The position numbers and the translations under genes were made by a program. The notes beneath the pieces were generated by a model. The model made no database searches, had not been told where the DNA came from, and worked only from the letters and a program-made list of their open reading frames with translations. This document shows positions 29,064 to 39,611 of a stretch of DNA of 64,000 bases, one piece after another. Origin of the DNA: Phoma sp. XZ068 (Eukaryota > Ascomycota > Dothideomycetes > Pleosporales > Didymellaceae); NCBI GenBank assembly GCA_004835665.1, contig RBKR01000031.1, positions 62,001 to 126,000 of the forward strand, written 5' to 3'. Every line of letters begins with the position of its first letter. Position 1 is the first letter of the stretch.

Positions 29064-32000
29064 ATGTGATTTGAAAGATGATTTTTATCTTCCAATGCTA
29101 AGGATATTGGTGTGTTATACTTAATATATGCGTTATTTTCAGGTTTAGTAGGAACAGCTTTTTCTGTATTAATTAGATTAGAACTGTCAGGACCTGGTGT
29201 TCAGTATATTGCTGATAACCAATTATATAATAGTATTATTACTGCTCACGCTATAATAATGATTTTCTTTATGGTCAAAAAATATTCTATATTAACTTCA
29301 CATTTTACTTTTTTTAAAGAAGTAAATACTGATGATGGTAATAACTCACTCTTGTTAAGTGAATCTGATAAAAACGACGGTCATGACCTTTATAACGGAA
29401 ATAACAACTTTCCTAATAAAGAGAATGACGAAAAAAAGTACAATTATGTTAAAATATTGGTATACGCTCCTTATGATAATAGAGATATTATACTTAATGT
29501 TACTAAGAAGCAAAAAGGTGTTTATATATGAGAGACTCTGGACGGAAAACATATGTATGTAGGACATTCCATTAACTTGTATAATAGAATAAGTTCTTAT
29601 TTTATGCCATCTATACTTAAAACTAAAGCAAGAAGAGTTTTACGTTTTTTTAATAAATATGGTTTTAGTAATATTAAATTAACTATTTATATTATAAATG
29701 AAAATTCTAGTTTAGAACAAGTAGTGGAACTTGAACAACATTTTATAGATACCTTAAAACCAAATCTTAATGTAGACCCCGTAGCGAGTAGTTCCGGGTA
29801 CCATGAATCAATGAGTCAAGAAAATCGTGAAAAGCTTCGTAAACTAAGAGGTACTCCGATATATATGTATAGTACTGAAGATTTTACTTTGCTACACATT
29901 TTTGGATCAAAGAAACAAGTTTATACTCTTATAAGTATACACCATATTACTTTAAAGGATTGTTTAAACTCAGGTACTATATATTTAGATAATTTCTTTT
30001 TTTCTCTAGATTTAATAGAAGAATCCTCTAAAACCAATCTACTTGATATAAATGAACTTAAAAATTTAGTTTCAGATTATAGAGAGAAGTATGACGTCAA
30101 ACACCCGGCAGCTAAATCTATTTTAGGAGAGTTTAAAGATGAACCTAAAAAAAATATAGAATTCCATTCTTTAACTAGTTTAGCTAAACATTTAAAAGGT
30201 GATCGTCAAGTTATAAGAGGATACTTAACAGGTGAAAAATCAGGTTACTATCGAGGTAAATGAAAATTTAGTTACAAAATATAATATAGAAATAAAGGCA
30301 TGGCCGGGTAAGGTAGAAATATCTTACTTACATTCACTATTTGCTGGAATACCTTATAGAGCCTTTGGAACTAGTAATGCAGACTCTCTTTAAGATAAAG
30401 CGGCATAATACAGTCACATTTCAAAGGATTAGGCAATCAGCCAGAAACCAAATATAAAAGGGCTCATCGTAGCATTAAACGCTTTTATATAGTAGGTTCT
30501 TCAGAGACTACACGTGAATACCTTAGTAAATATTTATTATTTACAGGTAAAGATATAGTCCGCGCATTGACGAAAGTTAGTGAGAAGCGTATGCCTGCTT
30601 TAATCGGAGGATTTGGTAAAATCAAAAAAAAATAAAATAAAATAATTTAGTACAAAATGTACTAATAAAATAAAATCCGATAATTGTAAAAACTTAAATG
30701 TATAAAAAATTCATGAAAACAGAATTAGAATTAAGATTAAAAATAGGGCCTTATTTAGGAGGACTAATAGAAGCTGATGGATCTTTTGCTATACATAGTA
30801 AATATTCTAACGTTAAAAAATATCGTCCTAAAATAGTGGTGGTATTTAGTTTAGTAGATAAATCTTTAGCTGACAAATTAGCTAATATTACCAATACTGG
30901 TACTGTATATATTAAGGAGAACAAAGGCTGCGTTATTTGACAAATTCAAAAGATAGAAGATGTTATAAAAATTATTAACATCATTAATGGTTATATGCGT
31001 ACACCTAAAATAGAAGCATTACACCGTAGTATAAATTGGTTTAACGAATCTTATAATTATAATATAGATTGCTTAGGTCTAGATATATCGCCTATAGATA
31101 GGAATGCATGGTTAACCGGTTTACCGATGGTGATGGTAATTTTTCTATTTCATTAACTGATAGAAAGAAAAAAGGAGATGTAACTAGCAAAAAAGTACAA
31201 GCTTTTTTCCGAATAGAGCTAAGACAAACTTATCATCGTGAGATGTCAATAGAACAAGGTGGAACTAGTTATTCTTATATATTAAATATAATAGCAGATT
31301 ATTTGGGTGTAAATTTGTTATCTAGAACTAGAGAACAAAAAGACAAAGTTTTTTATGCTTTTATGGTTATATCACATAGCAAGGCTAGTCATGCTAAAGT
31401 TATAAGTTATTTTGATCGTTTTCCTTTATACTCTTCTAAATATTTGGCTTACAAAGATTGATCTTATGTGGTTGAACAAGCTGTAATACGGAATGGTAGA
31501 AGTTTAACTGAAAAAGATATTTCAGATATTGAAGCTATTAAAGCACAATTTAATGATAAACGTGAATTGTTTGATTTTTCACATTTAGACATGTTAGATT
31601 AATACTATTCTAGATATACATTGAAAATATTTTTTTACTTGTCTCTTTATTTAATTTTTTTATTTTCAAAAAAAGAAATTGCCGGAGTAATAGGAATATT
31701 ACTCTTATTACATAACTATATGCGGGAAAATCTTAAAGTCTAAGTGTTGTGAAAAATTTTGTAGATAAATTAATCTAATTAATTTTAAGCGTACATAACC
31801 TTTAAAAGAATAGATCTTATTTTAAATAAGTGAAAATGGATAATCCGCAGGAAACCAAAGTAATTTCATTACAAGTAGGATCCTCAGAGACTATACGTTA
31901 TGCCCCCATTAATAAAAATAGGGTGAAGATATAGTCCAAATATAACCTAACAGTTATTACAAATTGAATTTCTTACTACCATTAGGATTAGGGGGACCTG

Positions 32001-34338
32001 ATATGGGGTTCCCTAGACTTAATAATATTAGTTACTTATTATTAATTCCTAGTATTGTGTTATTCTTATTTGCAGGTGGAATTGAAAATGGTGTAGGTAC
32101 AGGGTGAACTCTATACCCTCCATTATCAGGAATACAAAGTCATAGTGGTCCAAGTGTGGACTTAGCTATATTTGGATTACATCTTTCTGGTATCTCAAGT
32201 TTACTTGGAGCTATGAATTTCATGACTACTACATTTAATATGAGAAGTCCTGGTATAAGATTACATAAATTAATACTATTTGCATGAGCAGTTGTTATTA
32301 CAGCTGTTTTATTATTATTATCCTTACCTGTTTTAGCCGGTGCAATTACTATGGTTCTTACTGATAGAAATTTTAATACTTCATTCTTTGAAGTAGCAGG
32401 TGGTGGTGATCCTATATTATACCAACATCTATTCTGATTTTTTGGACATCCTGAGGTTTACATTTTAATTATCCCAGGGTTTGGTATAATAAGTACTACA
32501 ATTTCTGCTAACTCTAACAAAAGCGTGTTCGGATACCTTGGTATGGTTTACGCCATGTGTTCTATTGGTATCTTAGGATTTGTAGTTTGAAGTCACCACA
32601 TGTATACTGTAGGTCTTGACGTGGATACAAGAGCGTATTTCACTGCTGCTACTTTAATTATTGCTGTACCTACTGGTATTAAAATTTTCTCTTGATTAGC
32701 AACTTGTTATGGTGGTTCTTTACATTTCATACCATCATTACTATTTGCGTTAGGTTTTGTATTTATGTTTACTATTGGGGGATTATCAGGTGTGGTTCTT
32801 GCGAACGCATCACTTGATATTGCTTTCCACGATACTTACTACGTAGTTGCTCATTTCCACTACGTTTTAAGTATGGGAGCCGTATTTGCCTTATTCAGTG
32901 GATGATACTTCTGAATACCTAAAATTTTAGGTTTAGATTATAACTTACTGTATTCTAAAGCTCATTTCTGAGTTTTATTCACAGGGGTTAGGTTAAATGG
33001 AAGAAGTTTTGAGTTTAAAAACGCATGTAATAGAAATATTTCAAATGGGAGTCTTAATATATGTAGTTCACCAAATAAATTTGTCATTTATTTTAAAGAC
33101 CTTAAGGAAAGTAAAAGAAAAATTTACAAAGAACTAAAAAACAAATCTGGAGTGTACTTATTTATCAATGACGTAACCAATGATTTGTATGTAGGTAGTA
33201 GTCTTAATTTGTCTAAAAGAATGGTTAGTCATTTTTATTACGCAAATTCTGATAAAATTGGTACAACAATACTCATAAGAGCAATGAAGAAATATGGACT
33301 TAATAACTTTTCTTTAGGTATATTGGAATTTTGTGAAAAAGACGCAATAGAATGTGTAAAGCTAGAACAAAAGTGAATCGATCATTACGAGCCAAGTTAT
33401 AACATATTAAAGATTGCAGGAAGCTCTTTTGGATTTACTCATAGTATTGATACCATAATTAAGTTAAAAGAAACTTTGAGAAAAGAGAATCATCCTAAGT
33501 TTGGATATACTACTTCAGAAGAGACCAAAAATGCTATTAGAGAAGGTATAAAAGAATTTTATTTAAAAAATGACAATGCCTTTAAAGGTTTAAAAGGTAA
33601 ATTATCTCCTCAGTATGGTATAGGAGGAGCCTTGGTTTTTTGTTATAATGAAAAGAATGAGGAATTTATATTCCCTTCTATAAATGCTGCTAGACAATAT
33701 TTTAAAGTAAAATGGGTATTAATTAAAAAAAATTTAGATACAAATAAATATATATCCATAAATGACGAAAATTGAATATTACAATCTTTACCGCGTAATG
33801 AAACTCAAAATTAATAAATTAGCCCCTACCAATCTTTCTATATGCTGAGAACTCTCACAAGGCTTAAGTATTAGACCAGTAGATGGTCTAAAAATATTAA
33901 GTATATCTAGACAATCAGCAGGAAACCAAAATAATTGTAATTATGAATAGGATCCTCAGAGACTACACGAAAGAAGCCATATATATATGGTAAAGATATA
34001 GTCCGGTTTTTAAACGTAATTTAACTTTCTTCCCTCAACATTTCTTAGGATTACAAGGTATGCCACGTAGAATTAGTGATTACCCTGACGCCTTTACAGG
34101 TTGAAACTTTATTAGTAGTATTGGTTCACTTATCTCTGTTGCTGCTACAGTACTATTCTTACACATAGTGTACTTACAACTTGTTAAAGGAAAAGCTATT
34201 TTTGGTTACCCTTGAGCGGTTCCTCAACTATTTAGTGATTACTTAAGAATACTTAAAGATAAATGTGCTCCAGGGTTAGAGTGAGCATTACATAATCCAC
34301 CTAAACCTCATGCATTTACTAGCTTACCATTACAAAGT
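29064..34338 (+). CDS. cox1: cytochrome c oxidase subunit 1 (four exons), open into cox2
   Basis: Inferred exons: 29064-29275, 30590-30617, 31967-32988 and 34017 onward. The spliced product is about 528 residues up to [11 protein letters not shown], the usual Cox1 C-terminus. Hallmarks: [29 protein letters not shown] (in the tiny second exon), [18 protein letters not shown] with the haem-copper ligand His, and [12 protein letters not shown]. Splice sites follow the group I rule (exon ends U, intron ends G) and keep the frame. No stop separates it from cox2, so Cox1 and Cox2 form one reading frame. Cox1 is the catalytic core of complex IV. Confidence 0.94.
29276..30284 (+). CDS. GIY-YIG homing endonuclease, in frame with cox1 exon 1
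   Basis: The frame continues from exon 1 without a stop (TGA=Trp) to TAA at 30282-30284. After a polar linker comes the GIY-YIG module with [19 protein letters not shown] (GVY and YVG), then RISSYFMP and the metal-site Glu region [18 protein letters not shown]. The C-terminal part with [20 protein letters not shown] resembles NUMOD-type DNA-binding repeats. Such enzymes nick or cut intronless alleles to spread the intron. It looks intact. Confidence 0.85.
29276..30589 (+). other. cox1 intron 1, group I
   Basis: Bounded by FFMV | MPALIGG of Cox1. The core shows CAGAGACTACACG near 30507 and AAGATATAGTCC near 30550, the paired P7-side segments of group I introns. It carries a GIY-YIG frame fused to exon 1. 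Confidence 0.88.
30618..31966 (+). other. cox1 intron 2, group I
   Basis: Follows the 28-nt exon GGFG | NFLLPL. Core segments CAGAGACTATACG near 31886 and AAGATATAGTCC near 31926 mark the 3' part. It holds a LAGLIDADG frame with a frameshift. Confidence 0.88.
30698..31602 (+). pseudogene. LAGLIDADG endonuclease with a one-base frameshift
   Basis: The first half starts [17 protein letters not shown] and has the first helix [14 protein letters not shown]. The second helix is split: the frame reads DRNAWLTGL, and [10 protein letters not shown] follows in the next frame, consistent with loss of one T from a TTT at about 31125. The second half then reads to TAA at 31600. The enzyme is broken as written. 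A homopolymer sequencing error is possible, as T/A-run differences exist elsewhere in this sequence. Confidence 0.85.
32989..33814 (+). CDS. GIY-YIG homing endonuclease in cox1 intron 3
   Basis: Open from exon 3 to TAA at 33812-33814, reading TGA as Trp. The catalytic module has [19 protein letters not shown] with the GVY and YVG elements, RMVSHFYY with the catalytic Arg, and the [20 protein letters not shown] metal-site Glu region. [16 protein letters not shown] and a C-terminal [10 protein letters not shown] segment are typical NUMOD DNA-binding parts. Fusion to the upstream exon is common for such intron proteins and implies proteolytic release. Confidence 0.87.
32989..34016 (+). other. 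cox1 intron 3, group I
   Basis: Interrupts FTGV | [11 protein letters not shown]. Core segments CAGAGACTACACG near 33957 and AAGATATAGTCC near 33993. Carries a GIY-YIG frame. Confidence 0.88.
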
Positions 34339-35124
34339 AGTACAATCCTATCTTCTATTATTGCCGCAATTAGCACTTTATTTACTGTTTCTAGCGAATT
34401 TTTATGTGACGCACCTAGAGCCTGAGGACTATATTTCCAAGATAGTGCCAGTCCACAAATGGAAGCTTTAATCGAATTACATGATAATATTATGTACTAC
34501 TTAGTTGCTATTTTATTTAGTGTTGGTTGAATACAAGGAGCTATTATAAAAAATTTTGATAGTGCTAAATCACCTATAAGTAACAAATACCTTAATCACG
34601 GTACATTAATAGAATTAATCTGAACAATTACTCCTGCTTTAATATTAGTATTAATTGCTTTCCCTTCTTTCAAACTATTATACTTAATGGATGAAGTTAC
34701 TGATCCTTCATTATCTGTATTAGCAGAAGGACACCAATGATATTGAAGTTACGAATACCCAGATTTCTTAAATAGTGATGGAGATTTCGTAGAATTTGAT
34801 TCTTATTTAGTGCCTGAATCTGACTTAGAAGAAGGGGCTTTAAGAATGTTAGAAGTAGATAATAGAGTTATTCTTCCTGAAATTACACACACTAGATTTA
34901 TTCTTACTGCTGCTGATGTTATCCACTCATTTGCTATCCCAGCATTAGGTGTTAAATGTGATGCCTATCCTGGTAGATTAAATCAATTCTCTGTTTTAAT
35001 TAACAGATTAGGAACATTTTACGGACAATGTTCAGAAATTTGTGGTATATTACATAGTTCTATGCCTATTGTTGTGGAATCTGTAAGCCTGGAAAAGTTT
35101 TTGTCGTGACTACAGGAACAATAA
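34339..35124 (+). CDS. cox2: cytochrome c oxidase subunit 2, fused to cox1
   Basis: Continues directly from Cox1 with no stop and no in-frame ATG before the Cox2 body. The body begins CDAPRAWGLYFQDSASPQME and includes the electron-entry segment EGHQWYWSYEYPD (TGA for Trp) and the CuA-site GQCSEICGILHSSMP. It ends LSWLQEQ with TAA at 35122-35124. The 23 or so residues joining Cox1 and Cox2 are hydrophobic and polar, like a Cox2 presequence. The final 39 bases after 35085 use CTG, AAG, TTG, TCG and CAG codons, unlike the rest of the gene. Cox2 receives electrons from cytochrome c in complex IV. Confidence 0.93.
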
Positions 35125-35132
35125 TTACTTTT

Positions 35133-36101
35133 ATGTTTATACTTAATGTAAATAAAAAAGTAGTCTCCTGTAGCGGACAATTAAGAACTTTTTTTCCCAA
35201 ATCTTACAGCTCTTTTCCTATGCCACTACAAAGTGGTATATTTACTATCAATAAAAAATTGATTATTGGTTTAGTTAGTAGTATGATTACTGCAGCTATT
35301 TTTTATGGGATAAGATACTATGTTTCGAATTATTTAGCATTGGAAATTTTACCTTATAAAGAAATCCTAGCAGGTATCGCGGCCTTGTTAAGCTGTATAG
35401 GTATTGGTTTTTCAAATGGTGGTCTTACTATTTTCCAAAAGGATTGTGCTGGGGGTCCTATGCCAGTTTCTAGCAGTAGAGCTGGAAGTGATTCTTTACC
35501 AAGGGGTAGTAGTGCAGCTGGGTTGACTAGTTCTATGCAAGCTCCTAATAACCCAGGGAGTAGTAGTTCTAGTGCCGATCCTAGTTCTACTGCCGTTGGT
35601 AATAGTCATCCAGCAGTTAACAGTGCAGATATTGATGATTCTTTAGAAAATAACTTTGGGTGGTTTTGTGGTAAATATATGGTAGGTACTGGTCGACCTT
35701 CTACAGATGCTTATTTGAATCCAAGAACCAGATTATATGAGTGACGTTATATAAGCCCAGATGGGTCATACATAGGTGGTTATCCAAATACTAGACTAGC
35801 GCTAATTTTTGTACCTATCGATGAATCCAAACTAAAGAGTGATGAGGGTGCTAGATATCTTGGAGAAAAGTTAGAGGCAGTTAAATATTATCATGGACAA
35901 TACAAAAAGCCGTATGGCCTTTATCGTTCTCCAAGAATGTCTGTTGTAGGGTATGATAACTATGAAACAGGGGCAATAGCAAAAGAATGAATAAAGATCG
36001 TTAGGCCTGATATAAAACATAGCATAGCAACCGTGACAATAACTCCAGAGCTAATTCAGGATTTAAAAAACTGGAAACCTAATGATTCAAATAATAAATA
36101 A
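35133..36101 (+). CDS. hypothetical membrane ORF following cox2
   Basis: 322 residues, not recognised. ATG at 35133 is eight bases after the cox2 stop; a GTG at 35106 would overlap cox2. It has a polar N-terminus, a LQSGIFTINKK motif, two membrane helices (LIIGLVSSMITAAIFYG and a second near residue 80), CAGGPMPVSSS, a long Ser/Ala/Pro/Asn-rich linker, and a C-terminal globular part with NPRTRLYEWRYISPDGSYIG. The helix, CAGGP and Ser-rich modules are shared with the ORF at 39612. Placement suggests it arrived with the foreign cox2 3' end. No nuclease motif is visible. Confidence 0.75.
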
Positions 36102-36572
36102 CCAATTTAGCCCTCTTTTTATATTAGCCGGAAGTGAACTCTTTAGAACAACTTTTCTAGTTTAAGGTACATTTTACTAGTTTAAGGGACACTTTACTAG
36201 TTTAATGGAACTTTTTAGTTTAAGTTACTGTTTTAGTTTAGCGGAACTCTTTATACAGTTTTTACCAATGGAGTAAAGATGTTTTTTATTCGTGCAGTAA
36301 AAATGTTAGTGCAATAAATATGTTTTTTTACCAGTGTAGTAAAAATGTTTATCTCTATAATAAAGATAATTATCCTTATCCATTTCCCTTTCGTTTTTTA
36401 TTCGTTTTTCATTTTATCGTTTAGGTTTGTCCCAATAATGCCAATAATTCAATAATGTATCTTAGTGATTAGTTCGTTTGATCATTACCAGAATAAATAT
36501 ACTGGAGTTAACTATTTAACAAAAAAAGATAATAAAATACAAACCAATTCTGAGAAAGATCAATACAAAAAT
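36102..36572. other. spacer between ORF and rps3
   Basis: No gene seen. Several imperfect ACTAGTTTAAGG(G)ACA units near 36160-36250 and a T-rich stretch near 36400. Confidence 0.6.
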
Positions 36573-38960
36573 ATGAATTTTTATCCTTTCTCCACTAAAG
36601 AATGAGGTACTAGTAGTTATTCTTACAATAAATCCTCCAGTAAATCGCTAGTAGCGAATAATTATCTACTAAATATTCTTTTAAAAAGTTACTTAAATAT
36701 GTTACAAGTAAAAAGAGTCGTTCTTAACCGTAGACGAAACAATAAATTACGTTATTCAGCCAATAAAATTTATACAAGTAGGGCTGAATTACAACATACT
36801 AATAGTAAACTTTTTATTACATTGTACACGTACAATAAAAAAAAATCTTCATTTGAGAACTATATAAGAAACTTAATTACCTTAATTAAGTTTAGAAAAA
36901 TAGTTGTGGGAAAAAAAAAAGTATATATACCAAACCATAAAAATAGATCACTTCATCTATTAAAAAAAATTTTTTCTATTTCCAAGAAATGAAATATAGC
37001 TTTTTTTAAAGAAAAGAGTAATTTATTTGACTATTCACTTAGAACCGAGTTAAGAAAAATATATTTTAATTTTTATAATATTCCTGACTATAATACTAGA
37101 CAATTAAAAAAATTGTTTAAATTGCAAAAAACTTTATTTCATTTTACAAAAAATATTCATTTTAACACATCTTTGTTTACGAGTTTAGTATTAAATTTAA
37201 GAAACTTAGGGTTAATTAGCTTATTAGAAAAACTCTATAACAAAAAGATAAAAATTAACCTAGTGGAATTAAAAGCTGTACATTTAAATAGTGACGTATT
37301 TTCATCCGCAGTTGCATTAAAATTAAGAGATAGAAAAAATAAAGCAGTAAATATTTTAAGAAAAGCTGTTTTACAAATGGTAAAATTACCTGATTTACAT
37401 ACTCTTATTACTTTTGACAATAGTACGGAAACGTTAAACAAAAGTAATGTGATAAATAATATTAACCAACAAGTAGTAAGTGGTGTAAGATTTGAGGCAT
37501 CTGGTAGATTAACAAGACGGTTAACAGCAATGCGGGCAGTTTTTAAATATAGATATGCAGGTAGTTTAAAAAATATACGTTCTTCATTTAATAGGGAATC
37601 CTCTACTATGATAAGAGGTTACCTTAAAGCTAATTTACAACATACTTTAATTAACTCGAAAACTAGAAATGGTACTTTTGGACTAAAAGGTTGAATTAGC
37701 AGCCATATAATGAATTTTTCTGCATTTTTTTTTTATATAGGGAAAATTTTTAGTTTATCTAAATTTTCTAAGCTTTTATGTGTTCATTATGCATCACCTA
37801 ATAGATTACATTTAGCCAGTTTACAAAGTGGTGTAAACTCTTTTAGAGTAAAGAGTTTACAAAGTGGTATAAACTCTTTTACAGTAAAGATTGGTTTATT
37901 ATCAATAAGTTTTTTATATGAGGATATTTTATCTTATTACCATCTAATCACTAGTGGTTTAGATTGTATAAGTAGCCTTGATTTTAGTGCGAAACCCATT
38001 AATTCTTTAATTAGAAATTCATATGATAATTGAATAGGATTGCAAAATAACAACCTATCTGTTATAAGAGGTGTTGTAGAAACATATGTATCTACAAGAT
38101 ATTATACAACTCTAACACCCGTTTCTTTCTTTAGTAATATCTTACAATATCATAGCCATTTAGTTATTGGTCATTCAATTCAAAGATTTGTACTTTTTTT
38201 CCTAGGATCTCTTCTATTAGTTTTAGCTGTTAATATACATTCTATTATTGGATTTTTTGTAACGGCAATAGATAGGTTAAATGGGTTTGTTGATTGAGTT
38301 ATAGACAGGACTAACACATACTATGATGTTGTATCGGACAGTTGAGTACCTAAAAAGACCAATTCCGGTCCTGCTAAAATTGTTCAACCTAGTAATACAA
38401 TTAGCAGGGATAACACTTCAGAAGCTAATAATGGATCAGATGGTAATAAAGATAATAATAATAATGACAAGGATAAACAGGGTAATACAAAAGATAGTTC
38501 TGCAAATACTATTACTATGGTACAATTTCTTATTATATTTGAATATATTATTGGTAGAATATTTCATTTAAGACAAAATACTATACAGACTACAGCAGAA
38601 AGTGAATGATATGGTGCTCCTGTTGTTTATGGAAGACCTAACACATCAGTTACTTTGCAACATATCACAAGATATGCTATAGCTCACCCGGTTGAAATAG
38701 AACCTTCTTTAAATATTTCATTACGTAGTATATTATCTTCTGACGCTATAACACGTATGGCAAGAAATGCCACTCTACGTACTTTCTTTAATCGTGTATT
38801 TATTGGCCGGAATCTTACGAATGCTCTTGTCTATAGTGAGGATGTTCGGTCTTTAATAGTCCAAAATGATCTATCTGAAAGGGGTATTATACAAGGTGCA
38901 TTTTTGGAAATCTTATTACGGTTGAATCCCGAAAGAAATTATTCAAACAAACCTAAATAG
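36573..38960 (+). CDS. rps3: ribosomal protein S3 with a very long membrane tail
   Basis: One open frame of 795 codons, provided TGA is Trp. Residues 1-380 match fungal mitochondrial Rps3 (SYLNMLQVKRVVLNRRRNNK; later GVRFEASGRLTRRLTAMRAV and the normal ending GTFGLKGWISS). Fungal Rps3 would end here. Instead about 415 residues follow in frame: two SLQSG(V/I)NSF motifs, hydrophobic segments (FVLFFLGSLLLVLAVNIHSI), an Asn/Asp/Lys-rich low-complexity linker, another hydrophobic stretch (TMVQFLIIFEYIIGRIF) and a polar C-terminal domain. The LQSG motif is also present in the two hypothetical ORFs nearby. The ATG at 36573 is the first in frame. Confidence 0.88.
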
Positions 38961-39059
38961 TGTATTAAATAGTAATGAGTATAAAATTGATCATTTACAT
39001 TTAGTATAGTATATTGTAATATGGTATAGAATATAGCTACGCTATTTTTATTTTAGTGT

Positions 39060-39181
39060 TTTAGCTACTATCCATTATAAAAAGTAAATAGAAAAAACCA
39101 AGCTTACATAAATAAAAAATTATTTCAAACTATTTATATTTATAGGTTTAGAGTTGTTATAGAGATGTTATTTATGTAAGA
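39060..39181 (+). repeat. partial copy of the nad6 upstream region
   Basis: TATCCATTATAAAAAGTAAA through TATAGGTTT repeats the block also seen at 8236-8320 and 39425-39510, so the nad6 upstream sequence is partly duplicated in tandem here. Confidence 0.75.
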
Positions 39182-39252
39182 GCCTTTATAGCTCAATGGT
39201 AAAGCGGAATACTGTTAATATTCTGATAAATGTTCGATTCATTTTAAAGGTT
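39182..39252 (+). tRNA. trnN: tRNA-Asn(GUU), extra copy
   Basis: Near-identical to 8063-8133, with D loop change (GGTAAAGC) and last acceptor base T instead of C, giving a weaker first pair. Confidence 0.85.
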
Positions 39253-39285
39253 TAGTAAGGTTATAGAGATGTTATTTATGTAATA

Positions 39286-39356
39286 GCCTTTATAGCTCTA
39301 CGGTAGAGCGGAATACTGTTAATATTCTGATAAATGTTCGATTCATTTTAAAGGCT
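39286..39356 (+). tRNA. trnN: tRNA-Asn(GUU), extra copy in tandem
   Basis: A second extra copy, 104 bases downstream of the previous one with the same flanking GATGTTATTTATGTAA. The D arm reads GCTCTACGGTAGAGC. The acceptor is intact. Confidence 0.87.
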
Positions 39357-39394
39357 TGAAAAGTGTAAGTATTAGGAAAAATACTTACACTTTT

Positions 39395-39611
39395 TAAAGC
39401 TAATAGGTTTTAGTAATCCATTTTCTATCCATTATAAAAAGTAAATAGAAAAGACGGAGGTTACATAAAAAAAATTATTTCAAACAAACTATTTATATAT
39501 ATAGGTTTAAAGCACAGTGTAATTAAAAATACACGGGCTAACCGATAGTATAATGTTAGGAGATTTTAGCGTGAATAATAGCCTAAAAAGATAGAGCTGT
39601 TCTTTTACTAG
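39395..39611 (+). promoter_or_regulatory. captured nad6 5' region
   Basis: Nearly identical to 8205-8423, including GGAGATTTTAGCGTGAATAA and the sequence up to the ATG. It puts the following ORF under the signals that normally serve nad6. Confidence 0.55.
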
